Source: Chitinophaga chungangae
GTDB lineage: Bacteria; Bacteroidota; Bacteroidia; Chitinophagales; Chitinophagaceae
DNA length: 64,000 nt
NCBI RefSeq assembly: GCF_017742215.1
Contig: NZ_JAGHKP010000001.1
Coordinates: 1,798,001-1,862,000 of the forward strand
Direction of reading: 5' to 3'
In this document: positions 8,202-16,255 of the stretch, piece by piece
How the letters are laid out: every line of letters starts with the position of its first letter
How positions within the stretch are numbered: the first letter of the stretch is position 1
Translations under genes and position numbers: made by a program
Notes under the pieces: generated by a model
The model's database searches: none
Told to the model about the DNA's origin: nothing
What the model saw: the letters and a program-made list of their open reading frames with translations, nothing else

Positions 8202-8492
8202 ATGGTGGAAGTATTTAAAACGAACGTGGACAGGCCGCTGCTGGCGAAACTGCTGGTAGGCACCATCAATGGCGAATTGCCCGGGCACCGCGCCAATTTC
8301 GACCTGGAAGATTGCGACCGCATTCTCCGCGTGGTTTGCACCGCAGGCGACGTACAATCCGGCCGAATCATCGAACTGCTGGCCGGTTTCGGTTGCCGGG
8401 CGGAAATACTGGAAGACGAGGTCCCCGAAGCGCCGGGCGCGTTCAACCGCCGTTTCCGGTGCATGGCGGGCCACCTGGTTGTTGCGCAATAA
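8202..8492 (+). CDS. Small HMA-like (ferredoxin-fold) protein of unknown function
   Basis: A 96-residue protein. The pattern of a strand, then LLAKLLVGTINGELPGHRANFDLEDCDRILRV, and a later SGRIIELLAGFGCRAEILED resembles the beta-alpha-beta-beta-alpha-beta fold of heavy-metal-associated domains. There is no CxxC metal motif, so metal binding is not supported. Similar small cytosolic proteins occur beside AraC-type regulators in Bacteroidota. The ATG at 8202 is chosen because a TAnnTTTG box ends 34 nt upstream; the frame stays open further upstream only through regulatory DNA. It is the first gene of a probable operon with the VOC gene 35 nt downstream. Confidence 0.65.
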   Translation: MVEVFKTNVDRPLLAKLLVGTINGELPGHRANFDLEDCDRILRVVCTAGDVQSGRIIELLAGFGCRAEILEDEVPEAPGAFNRRFRCMAGHLVVAQ

Positions 8493-8527
8493 CGGCTCGT
8501 TTAACTTCATCATAAAAACTTTGACAA

Positions 8528-8968
8528 ATGGCACTAGTAAGTCCTTATCTGAATTTCAAAGGCACCTGCGAAGAAGCCTTCAACTTCTACAAATCCGTTT
8601 TCGGCGGCGAGTTCATGGGCGAAGGCATCATGCGTTTCAGCAGCATGCCTCCCGAGCACTGCAAGCCCGGTGAGGAAAACCTCGTAATGCACGTAGCGCT
8701 CACCATCCCCGGCGGCACTACCATCATGGGCAGCGACTTCCCGGATTCTTTCGGCGAGTTCAAAAGAGGGAACGATTTTTCTCTCGCCATCGCCGCGGAA
8801 TCTGAAGCAGAGGCCAGGAAACTGTTCAACGCCCTGAGCGAAGGCGGAACGATGGGAATGCCCCTCGATAAAGCTCCCTGGGGCGCATTGTACGGCCAGT
8901 TTAAAGACAAATTCGGTATCTCCTGGGCCGTAAACTACCAGTACGAGACCGTTCCCCAGCAGAATTAA
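8528..8968 (+). CDS. VOC family protein, PhnB-like
   Basis: A 146-residue protein of the vicinal-oxygen-chelate superfamily, PhnB/YxxM branch. It opens with SPYLNFKGTCEEAFNFYKSVFGGEF and ends with a GALYGQFKDKFGISWAVNY block, both typical. PhnB itself has no proven enzymatic role; many members bind small molecules or metals. It probably shares a promoter with the upstream 96-residue protein, and a hairpin terminator follows at 8997-9023. The downstream flavin oxidoreductase would then be a separate unit. Confidence 0.88.
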   Translation: MALVSPYLNFKGTCEEAFNFYKSVFGGEFMGEGIMRFSSMPPEHCKPGEENLVMHVALTIPGGTTIMGSDFPDSFGEFKRGNDFSLAIAAESEAEARKLFNALSEGGTMGMPLDKAPWGALYGQFKDKFGISWAVNYQYETVPQQN

Positions 8969-8996
8969 ACCACCTGGTAACCTGATGGTTACTGAA

Positions 8997-9023
8997 GGCT
9001 CCGGGCAAGTTCCGGAGCCTTTT
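8997..9023 (+). terminator. Rho-independent terminator
   Basis: Stem GGCTCCGG (8997-9004) pairs with CCGGAGCC (9012-9019) and is followed by TTTT. It closes the 8202-8968 unit. Confidence 0.75.
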
Positions 9024-9069
9024 GATTTTATATGCTTAATATTGTGTTGTAACATTCAAACAGCGGGTT

Positions 9070-10101
9070 ATGGAATTAGGCATCAGCACCTTCGGGGAAG
9101 TACGGCCGGAAGGCGTGGCAGGCGGGGCGAACGAATCGCATCTCAGGATGCAGGAGTTGCTGGCGGAAGCGAAACTGGCGGACGAAACGGGGCTGAACGT
9201 ATTTGCGCTCGGGGAGCATCACCGCCCGGACTTTGTGATATCCGCGCCGGAAGTGGCGCTGGCGGGAATTGCCACCATCACCAAAAATATCAGGCTCAGC
9301 AGCAGCGTAACGGTGCTCAGCTCGGCGGACCCTGTGCGTACCTTTCAGAATTTCGCCACGCTCGACCTGCTGAGCAACGGCCGTGCAGAGATCATGGCGG
9401 GGCGCGGCAGTTTTACCGAATCGTTCCCGCTGTTCGGGTACAGCCTGGGCGATTACGACGCGCTGTTCGTCGAAAAACTGACCATGCTGATGGAGATCAA
9501 CCGGCAGGAAGTAATGAGCTGGAAAGGCCGTTTCCGGGCGCCTTTCAACAACCGGGGCGTTTACCCGCGTCCCCTTCAGCCTTCGTTGCCCATCTGGCTG
9601 GCCGCGGGCGGTACGCCGGCTTCCGCCAAACGCGCGGGCAGGCTCAATCTGCCGCTTACCCTGGCGATCCTGGGCGGGAAACCCGCGCAGTTCGTGCCTT
9701 TCGTTAACCTGTACCGCGAAGCGGCCGCCGAAGCCGGGCACGATCCCGCGCAATTGCAGCTCGGCATCAATTCGCAGTTTTACGTCGCGGAAGATTCGGA
9801 ACAGGCGGCGGACGAATTTTACCCTTCCTACGAAATTCTCATGAACCGCGTAGGCCGCGAACGCGGCTGGCATCCCATGTCGCGCGAGCAGTTCGAATAC
9901 CTCCGCCTGCCCGACGGGCCGCTTTTCGTAGGCAGCGTGCAGGAAATCACCGACAAGATCATCTACCAGCATACGCTTTTTAACCACACCCGCTTCCTCG
10001 CGCAGATCGTGAAAGGATACATCCATCACGATAAAGTGCTTCGCGCCATCGAGCTGTTCGGCACGAAGGTGGCCCCGGCCGTGAGAGCGGCCATCGGATG
10101 A
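9070..10101 (+). CDS. LLM-class (luciferase-like) flavin-dependent oxidoreductase
   Basis: A 343-residue bacterial-luciferase-like TIM-barrel protein. It begins MELGISTFGE and contains ALGEHHRPDFVISAPEVALA, and then SSVTVLSSADPVRTFQNFATLDLLSNGRAEIMAGRG, the F420/FMN-binding core of the family. PRPLQPSLPIWLAAGG is another typical block. Members use reduced FMN or F420; FMN is likelier here because Bacteroidota generally lack F420. The substrate is unknown. It lies downstream of a terminator and probably has its own promoter (TAATATTG at 9037-9044). Confidence 0.88.
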   Translation: MELGISTFGEVRPEGVAGGANESHLRMQELLAEAKLADETGLNVFALGEHHRPDFVISAPEVALAGIATITKNIRLSSSVTVLSSADPVRTFQNFATLDLLSNGRAEIMAGRGSFTESFPLFGYSLGDYDALFVEKLTMLMEINRQEVMSWKGRFRAPFNNRGVYPRPLQPSLPIWLAAGGTPASAKRAGRLNLPLTLAILGGKPAQFVPFVNLYREAAAEAGHDPAQLQLGINSQFYVAEDSEQAADEFYPSYEILMNRVGRERGWHPMSREQFEYLRLPDGPLFVGSVQEITDKIIYQHTLFNHTRFLAQIVKGYIHHDKVLRAIELFGTKVAPAVRAAIG

Positions 10102-10228
10102 GGTTGGCGTGTATCGGTTGAATATCAGCCCGTATTTGTTTTGCGTAAAACGGCACAATTGCGTGCAGCCTGTGCCGTTAGTGATAAAATAAATGCCCGG
10201 ATGATCCGTTTAAAGCAAAATCCCTGTT

Positions 10229-12016
10229 ATGAAATTATCCCTTTTACTGCTGCTGATCCCTTTCACCGCATTGTCGCAGGAACATAATTTTGATTTTGAA
10301 AAACTGAAGCCGGGCGGCAAACAGCCCGAAGAATGGGGCCTTCCGCCCGTTGAAGGCAACAAGGCCGGGTATACCGTGCTGACGGACACGGTGGCTTTTT
10401 CCGGCAAATATTCCGTAGCGATCACGCAAAACAGCCCCGTCGCGCAAAACGCGTTCGGTGCTTTTAATTATAGCATTCCCGCCACGTTTAAAGGTCAAAG
10501 GGTAACCCTGGAAGGTTATATAAAAACGGAAGACGTGAAAGACGGTCACGCGGCGCTGTACCTGAACGTTGTCGGTACAAAGGCTTTCGACAATATGAAC
10601 GAGAGGGGCGTTACCGGCACTACGGACTGGCATAAATACAGCATCGAGCTGGCGCTTGGCGAAGAAGCGACCAGCATATCTTTCGGGGCGCTGTTTACGG
10701 GGCGCGGAAAGGTATGGATAGACAACATGAGCCTGAACGTAGACGGCAAAGACTTCACCCTGGCCCCGGCAAGGGAAAAAAGAGTGCCGCCCGCCGCGGA
10801 CCTCGCCTGGCTGAAACAACACGCTCTTCCTTTAAGATCCGTTGATGCGAATACCGGCTTTGAAGACCTGGCCCCTGTCGGCGAAATGATCGGCGACGCG
10901 CGCATCGTATCGCTGGGAGAGCCTACGCACGGCACCAGCGAGGCTTTCCGCATGAAACACCGCCTGTTGGAATACCTCGTGAAAGAAAAAGGCTTCGATA
11001 TTTTTTCGATTGAGGCGAACATGCCGGAATGCAGGGCCATCAACGACTACGTGCTGCACGGCGACGGCGATCCCAAAAAACTGCTGGACACGATGTACTT
11101 CTGGACCTGGAACACGCAGGAAGTGCTGGATATGATCACCTGGATGCGTGCTTACAACGCGGGCAACCCGAAAAAAATGGTGCAGTTCACCGGTTTCGAC
11201 ATGCAGTTTCCCGGCGTGGCGGCAACGGAGCTGAAAGCGTTCCTTGCCGCGTTTGCGCCCGCGCAGCAGGCCCTGGGCGATTCCATCGCGGCGCAAAGCG
11301 GCGCGCTGATGCGGAAAAGACAAACGAAACGGGCGGGTTACGAGGCGCCGGAATTGCAGCAATCGCTTGCCGCATTAAAACAATTCTTTAAAAACAGCCG
11401 CCAGCGCCTCACGGCGGAAGTGGGCGGTGAAAAGTTCGCCTGGGCCATGCATCACATCGCGGTCATCGAACAATTTGCGCAGCTGGCGGCGGAAAACACT
11501 TTTGGCAGCGCGCGGGATTCGTCGATGGCGGAGAACGTGGACTGGCTGGTAAAACGTTATCCCGGCAGCAAACTGGTGCTGTGGGCGCACAACGGCCACG
11601 TCAGCAAAGCGGCGAATGCCATGGGCGGTTATCTTGAAAAGATGTACGGCAAACAGATGGTCGTGATGGGATTTGCCGCAGCCGAAGGCACCTACACCGC
11701 GATCATACCGGGCCAGGCGATCTTCAGCAACAATGTGCTGAGCGCACCCCCGGATGGCTCGTTTGAATGGTACGGCCGAAACAGCGGCCTCGGCAATTTT
11801 GTGCTGGACCTGCGGAAAGAAAATCTCAAAGATCCCGGGGCCGCATGGCTGCTGGAAAAACGCGGCATCCGCAGGATTGGCGCGGTGATGATGCAACCGA
11901 AGTTCCAGTTTTCCCAAACCCTGCTCCCCAATGATTTCGACGCCGTCATTTATCTCGATAAAACCACCGCCAGCCAATGTTTCCGGGCCTGGAAAGGAAA
12001 TTCCGCGAATAAATAG
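10229..12016 (+). CDS. Secreted erythromycin-esterase-fold hydrolase with N-terminal beta-sandwich domain
   Basis: A 595-residue protein with a signal peptide (LLLLLIPFTALSQ) and a carbohydrate-binding-like jelly-roll region at about residues 20-175. An erythromycin-esterase domain runs from about 215 to the end. The catalytic signature is complete, GEPTHGTSEAFRMKHR at 230-245, with Glu231 and His234 matching the essential residues of Ere enzymes. Ere enzymes hydrolyse the macrolide lactone ring, but most chromosomal homologues have no proven macrolide activity. Export and the extra N-terminal domain (RVTLEGYIKTEDVKDGHAALYLN) suggest a periplasmic or extracellular ester substrate. It is monocistronic. 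Confidence 0.85.
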   Translation: MKLSLLLLLIPFTALSQEHNFDFEKLKPGGKQPEEWGLPPVEGNKAGYTVLTDTVAFSGKYSVAITQNSPVAQNAFGAFNYSIPATFKGQRVTLEGYIKTEDVKDGHAALYLNVVGTKAFDNMNERGVTGTTDWHKYSIELALGEEATSISFGALFTGRGKVWIDNMSLNVDGKDFTLAPAREKRVPPAADLAWLKQHALPLRSVDANTGFEDLAPVGEMIGDARIVSLGEPTHGTSEAFRMKHRLLEYLVKEKGFDIFSIEANMPECRAINDYVLHGDGDPKKLLDTMYFWTWNTQEVLDMITWMRAYNAGNPKKMVQFTGFDMQFPGVAATELKAFLAAFAPAQQALGDSIAAQSGALMRKRQTKRAGYEAPELQQSLAALKQFFKNSRQRLTAEVGGEKFAWAMHHIAVIEQFAQLAAENTFGSARDSSMAENVDWLVKRYPGSKLVLWAHNGHVSKAANAMGGYLEKMYGKQMVVMGFAAAEGTYTAIIPGQAIFSNNVLSAPPDGSFEWYGRNSGLGNFVLDLRKENLKDPGAAWLLEKRGIRRIGAVMMQPKFQFSQTLLPNDFDAVIYLDKTTASQCFRAWKGNSANK

Positions 12017-12137
12017 CTACGCCGCACCGGATTTTGCCCGACCGGCCGGTTAAAATTTGCCCGTTCATACGTTAAAAGCCTGCCCGCAACCCGGGGGATT
12101 TGCAGGCACAGGGATTTTTTATAACTTGCCGTCTCAA

Positions 12138-12193
12138 ACAGGAAATGGTGTCTTCCTGACCCAACCGCTCTAATCAAGCTGATGGCGCCTGCA
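12138..12193 (+). ncRNA. Fluoride riboswitch (crcB motif)
   Basis: The consensus is readable directly. GGAA (12141-12144) pairs with UUCC (12153-12156) around AUGGUGUC. An ACCGCU...AGCUGAUGG segment follows, in which GCU (12167-12169) pairs with AGC (12177-12179). Finally GGUGUC (12147-12152) pairs with GGCGCC (12184-12189) through four Watson-Crick and two G-U pairs. The invariant CUGAUGGCnCC and AACCGC stretches match the crcB aptamer. It lies 40-95 nt upstream of a CLC-type fluoride exporter. A hairpin CGGCA-AA-TGCCG (12202-12213) between aptamer and start may be the expression platform. A promoter-like TTG (12100-12102) lies about 18 nt before an ATAACTTG stretch. Confidence 0.88.
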
Positions 12194-12233
12194 AATTCTA
12201 ACGGCAAATGCCGGTGACAAGTTATTTGTAGGT

Positions 12234-13502
12234 ATGAAAAATCTTCTCCGCAACTTCGAACAAATCTTTGTAGCCAAACATCTCCTTTTCTGGACGCTGA
12301 TAGCCGTACCGGTAGCGCTTGCCGCGGGCTCTGCCGTAGCGTTGTTCCTCTGGCTGCTCGATCTTGTTACCGTTTTCCGCTGGCAGCACGAATGGCTGCT
12401 GTACCTGCTGCCGCTGGCAGGCGTCGGTATCCATTTCCTGTACAAGGCCGCGGGAAAAAATGCCGAGGCGGGCAATAATCTCATCATGGACGAGATCCAT
12501 CAGCCGGGCGGCGGCGTACCGGGCCGGATGGCGCCGCTGGTGCTGGTGACCACGCTGGTTACGCATCTTTTCGGCGGCTCCGCCGGGCGCGAAGGCACTG
12601 CCGTGCAAATGGGCGGGAGCATGGCGCAGTTGCTGGGCCGCTGGTTCGGGCTGAAGCCGGAAGATATCCGCATCATTCTCATGATGGGCATTGCGGCCGG
12701 GTTTGGCGCGGTGTTCGGAACGCCGCTTGCCGGCGCCGTGTTCGCCCTGGAAGTGCTGGCCATCGGCCGCATCAAATACAATGCACTGTTGCCCTGCCTG
12801 ATGGCGAGCCTGTTTGCCGATATCGTTTGCAGCGCCTGGGGTATCCGTCATACGCATTATGTTATTCAATCCAGCGCCGCGCTCGATTATCTGCTGCTGT
12901 TAAAAGTAATACTGGCCGGCGTGGCCTTCGGATTGGCGGGCAATCTTTTCGCCGCTGCCACGCACCAGGTGAAAAAGCTCGGGAACCGCGTCTTTACGAC
13001 GCATAAATGGCTGATGCCGGTGACCGGCGGCCTGCTGGTGATCCTGCTCACGTTCGTGGCCGGCACGCAGGATTATCTCGGCCTGGGCGTTACTTCCAAA
13101 GACCCCGGCGGCATTTCCATCGTGAACGCATTTCACGCGCAGGGCGTAAACGACTGGAGCTGGCTCTGGAAGCTGGTGTTTACGGCCGTTACCCTCGGCA
13201 TGGGCTTCAAAGGGGGAGAAGTGACGCCGCTTTTCTTCGTGGGGGCGGCTTTAGGCCATACCATCGCGGTGTATGCCGGCGCGCCGGTTGATCTCTTCGC
13301 CGGTCTTGGTTTTATCGCCGTGTTCGCCGGCGCCACCAATACGCCGCTCGCCTGCACGCTGATGAGCGTGGAATTATTCGGTCCCGATCATGTGCTTTAT
13401 TTCGCCGTCGCCTGTTTTACGGCTTATTATTTCAGCGGCCATTCCGGTATTTACGCCGCCCAGCGTATGGCTGTTTCGAAACGGGGAGAAGAGCGCAATT
13501 AA
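12234..13502 (+). CDS. CLC-F type fluoride/proton antiporter
   Basis: A 422-residue CLC-family membrane protein with about ten hydrophobic segments. The anion-filter region reads [10 protein letters not shown] at about residues 80-89, with Asn where chloride CLCs have Ser (GSGIP). Replacement of this Ser by Met or Asn is the known mark of CLC-F fluoride exporters. The gating glutamate is present in [13 protein letters not shown] (Glu120). [16 protein letters not shown] is the third signature region. The short length without CBS domains also fits CLC-F. The riboswitch at 12138-12193 ties expression to fluoride and independently supports the assignment. The protein expels fluoride from the cytoplasm in exchange for protons. 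Confidence 0.9.
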   Translation: MKNLLRNFEQIFVAKHLLFWTLIAVPVALAAGSAVALFLWLLDLVTVFRWQHEWLLYLLPLAGVGIHFLYKAAGKNAEAGNNLIMDEIHQPGGGVPGRMAPLVLVTTLVTHLFGGSAGREGTAVQMGGSMAQLLGRWFGLKPEDIRIILMMGIAAGFGAVFGTPLAGAVFALEVLAIGRIKYNALLPCLMASLFADIVCSAWGIRHTHYVIQSSAALDYLLLLKVILAGVAFGLAGNLFAAATHQVKKLGNRVFTTHKWLMPVTGGLLVILLTFVAGTQDYLGLGVTSKDPGGISIVNAFHAQGVNDWSWLWKLVFTAVTLGMGFKGGEVTPLFFVGAALGHTIAVYAGAPVDLFAGLGFIAVFAGATNTPLACTLMSVELFGPDHVLYFAVACFTAYYFSGHSGIYAAQRMAVSKRGEERN

Positions 13503-13549
13503 TTGATTTGCAGATGAATACATGCTTATTTGTATATGCTGGCACAGTT

Positions 13550-13577
13550 TTGGCAATACCCCGGCCGAATAGTTTTT
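13550..13577 (+). promoter_or_regulatory. Putative -33/-7 promoter
   Basis: TTG at 13550-13552 and TAGTTTTT at 13570-13577 are separated by 17 nt, close to the Bacteroidota TTG-N19-TAnnTTTG promoter. The start codon of the glycine-zipper lipoprotein lies 13 nt downstream. Confidence 0.4.
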
Positions 13578-13590
13578 AAATTTTTGAATC

Positions 13591-14058
13591 ATGAAACAGT
13601 TATTAGCAGCATTAGCCATCAGCGCGGGGCTCTTTGCCTGTCAAAGCCGGGCAGACGATGCCGCTGCCATCCAGGCCGCTCAAAAAGCGACCATCGACTC
13701 GATGAACACTGCAAACAAGATCAACGAAGCCAAACAACACGCCATCGATTCCATGAAAGCCGTGAATGCGAAAGCTGAACGCAGCCGCAGCAACGCTTCT
13801 TCAGGTAACGACGTAGCTGCGGCACCGGCAACCGATAATGCCGCCGCAACAGCGCCCGCGAAGAAAAAAGGCTGGAGCCATACCGCCAAAGGCGCGGTAG
13901 TAGGCGCTGGCGCAGGTGCCATCACAGGCGCCATCGTGAATAAAGACCGTCTGAAAGGCGCCGCCATCGGCACTATCATCGGGGCCGGCGTGGGTGCGGG
14001 CACCGGCGCGATCGTAGATCACCAGAAGAAGAAAAAAGCACAGCAATCCGCTCAATAA
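13591..14058 (+). CDS. Glycine-zipper lipoprotein
   Basis: A 155-residue protein with a signal peptide ending in lipobox LFAC (Cys17). An Ala/Lys/Asp-rich helical region with the repeat ATIDSMN / AIDSMKAVNA (about 35-60) follows, then a low-complexity Ala/Asn linker. A glycine zipper, GAVVGAGAGAITGAIV and GAAIGTIIGAGVGAGTGAIV (about 101-142), comes next, and the end is basic. Glycine-zipper lipoproteins are usually small envelope proteins that insert in or brace the outer membrane, often induced by stress. No specific function can be assigned. It is monocistronic, with a strong terminator. Confidence 0.8.
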   Translation: MKQLLAALAISAGLFACQSRADDAAAIQAAQKATIDSMNTANKINEAKQHAIDSMKAVNAKAERSRSNASSGNDVAAAPATDNAAATAPAKKKGWSHTAKGAVVGAGAGAITGAIVNKDRLKGAAIGTIIGAGVGAGTGAIVDHQKKKKAQQSAQ

Positions 14059-14080
14059 TATTGCGGCTTTAGAATAGAAC

Positions 14081-14114
14081 GCGGGCGTTTCGTAAAAAGA
14101 AACGCCCGCTTTTT
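14081..14114 (+). terminator. Rho-independent terminator
   Basis: An 11-bp stem, GCGGGCGTTTC (14081-14091) with GAAACGCCCGC (14099-14109), followed by TTTTT. It ends the glycine-zipper gene. Confidence 0.88.
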
Positions 14115-14144
14115 GTTTTATTCTGGCACATTATTTTCTGCAAA

Positions 14145-14753
14145 ATGGATATGAAAACATCCATCCTTTGTATAGCCGCCGGTCTTTGTCTGCTCGCAGC
14201 CTGCGGCCAGCCCGCATCGAAAAGGCCGAAAGAGGAACCGCTGGCCGTTGAGCAAAGCAGACCCGAAGCATTGCTCGTGCCCGGCGAAAGCGCGGGTAAA
14301 CTGCACATTCACCAGGACATCGATTCCGTGTTCAACATCCTCGGTAAACCCGACGACGGCGATGCAGCCATGGGCAAAGCCTGGGGCATCTGGCACGGGG
14401 AAGATACGCTGGCGGTGTATTCTTCGTATGCAGACAGTACCATGAGCCGGCGCATTACCCGGCAGATCGTGGTGTCTGGAAACGATTACCGCACGGCGGA
14501 CGGTCTTGGCCGCAACACGCCGCTGGAAACCGTCCGCAACCGTTTTCCCGGGCTGCAGCCCGCCGCCACTTACGTCAGCGATCCCGGCAACGATACGCTC
14601 TGGGTGTACGATGTGGAATCCGCCGGCATCGCGTTCGATTTCAGGAAAACGGGCGGGGAGTTGCGATGCACTGCCGTAACGATCCACGAAAAAGAGGAGC
14701 CGGTGACGGCCACGTACCTGACGATACACGCGGGATGGAAAAAGCTGCCCTAA
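14145..14753 (+). CDS. Lipoprotein of unknown function
   Basis: A 202-residue predicted lipoprotein with signal peptide and lipobox LAAC, about Cys20 from the ATG at 14145; an in-frame ATG at 14151 is also possible. The mature part has a repeated small beta layout (LHIHQDIDSVFNILGKPDDGD and NTPLETVRNRFPGLQP). The latter resembles the SmpA/OmlA-like pattern in which a threshold or starting-point clause precedes a strand, but no family is firmly recognised. Its last 4 nt overlap the end of the convergent peptidase gene. Confidence 0.72.
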   Translation: MDMKTSILCIAAGLCLLAACGQPASKRPKEEPLAVEQSRPEALLVPGESAGKLHIHQDIDSVFNILGKPDDGDAAMGKAWGIWHGEDTLAVYSSYADSTMSRRITRQIVVSGNDYRTADGLGRNTPLETVRNRFPGLQPAATYVSDPGNDTLWVYDVESAGIAFDFRKTGGELRCTAVTIHEKEEPVTATYLTIHAGWKKLP

Positions 14754-16189
14754 CGCCGTTGCGCGACGTTGGAATTCCCTGCGATCAGGCTGTCTGTTAC
14801 TTCCATTACACGGTCGCGCTTTTGGAGAATGTCGTTGAGTGAAAGTTCCACCGGCACGTCGGGCATGGTGCCCCGCCCGAAAAATCGCGCCGTGTCCACG
14901 GCGGTTTCGTATTTCTGCAAAGGCACCGTCAGCATCATTTTAGAAGGTTTCAGGTGAATGCCGGGCATCATGCCGCTGTTGTTGCCCTGGTAACCGCCGC
15001 CGGTTTCTTCGCCGATGAATAGCCCTTTGCGGTTGGAATACAGCACGGCGGAGAGGTCTGCGCAGCTGGACATACAAAAACCATTGATGAGCACATATAC
15101 TTTTCCCGCGAAGGGATGCGCCGCGGGCTGCTGTTCGTCTACATAATCAAATTCGCCGGAACGTTTGCCTTTCTGCCAAAGCCAGAGACTGTCCTGCTGA
15201 ACGGGTTTCCGCCACCATATTTTCGCCACGCCTTTTATTTTCGCCGCGATGGCCGGCGTGCAGGTCACGCGTTTCCAGTAACGGTAAGGCGCGTCAAAAA
15301 AGAAACCGGAAAGATACGCCGCGTTCCCGTCCGAGCCGCCGGTATTATCACGGAGGTCTATTACAAGATTTTTTACGCCTTTATTTTGTAATTCCTTGAA
15401 AGCCTCTTCCATAAAAGGTTTGAACGATTGTCCGCTGCGTTTGATATACGAATCCGCAAAAGACCGGATGGTGAGATAAGCGGTGGCGTCTTTTATTTTC
15501 AGTTCAAGCTGCCGCGCGAAGACTGGTTCACTGAGAAAGCCGTTTCCTGCCAGATCCTTTTCCATCATACCTTTCAGCCTGACCGAACGGGGCTGGCCGC
15601 CGGATATTGTGGTGATGTCGAAGTGCTCCGTTACCTCCACCATATGCCGGTACCACAGCGGGAACTGGCGGTAAAGCGCGAGGTATTTCATGGTTTGGTT
15701 ATAACCGTCTGAAGGAATGGCGGGCAATACCTGCCGCAGTATTTCGCCGATGCTGCGCCCGTTGATGGTCGTAATTTCGTCGCCTGGAGAGATGAGCGGG
15801 TGGTTGGAAAAATTATCCGTTATCCATGCTTTATCATCTTTAAAATAAAGACGGAGGGGAAGAAGATTGGGCGACCGGTTCAGTTCCTGTTTATATTTCT
15901 CCGTCATCGAAAAATCGGTGTGCAGGCAGCCTACGCGGCTTACGAGGGGTTTGATCTTCCTGTACATTTCCACCTGCGTGGCGGAATCTTTGATCGTGCC
16001 TTTTACCGAATCCACATACGCGGCAAAATCGTTTTTGGACTGATAACGATAAGCGCCTGGGTGAAATTTGTCCAGCGCGTCCGCCACATCGCCCAGCACA
16101 TGCGCGACCTGCTGCGGTGAATATTTTTGCTGAGCCTTTACAACGGGGCATACGAAAAGGAGGGTTACAATGCATGGTATCCTGGGCAT
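14750..16189 (-). CDS. Secreted S41 family peptidase
   Basis: About 479 residues from the start at 16189, which places a signal peptide (CIVTLLFVCPVVKAQ) at the N-terminus. A longer frame to 16219 adds ten residues and is less likely. The central part looks PDZ-like (LISPGDEITTINGRSIGEIL). The C-terminal tail-specific protease domain shows NLVIDLRDNTGGSDGNAAYLSGFF and then VYVLINGFCMSSCADLSAVL, where the serine nucleophile of S41 enzymes sits, and GEETGGGYQGNNSGM. Such exported proteases degrade or process periplasmic or secreted proteins. Monocistronic; its 3' end overlaps the convergent lipoprotein gene by 4 nt. Confidence 0.88.
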   Translation of the reverse strand: MPRIPCIVTLLFVCPVVKAQQKYSPQQVAHVLGDVADALDKFHPGAYRYQSKNDFAAYVDSVKGTIKDSATQVEMYRKIKPLVSRVGCLHTDFSMTEKYKQELNRSPNLLPLRLYFKDDKAWITDNFSNHPLISPGDEITTINGRSIGEILRQVLPAIPSDGYNQTMKYLALYRQFPLWYRHMVEVTEHFDITTISGGQPRSVRLKGMMEKDLAGNGFLSEPVFARQLELKIKDATAYLTIRSFADSYIKRSGQSFKPFMEEAFKELQNKGVKNLVIDLRDNTGGSDGNAAYLSGFFFDAPYRYWKRVTCTPAIAAKIKGVAKIWWRKPVQQDSLWLWQKGKRSGEFDYVDEQQPAAHPFAGKVYVLINGFCMSSCADLSAVLYSNRKGLFIGEETGGGYQGNNSGMMPGIHLKPSKMMLTVPLQKYETAVDTARFFGRGTMPDVPVELSLNDILQKRDRVMEVTDSLIAGNSNVAQRR

Positions 16190-16255
16190 GGGAAACAATT
16201 TTCCCGAAAAATTAGCCAATCGATGGTTAAGGGAAAGTTAAAGAATACAGCATGA

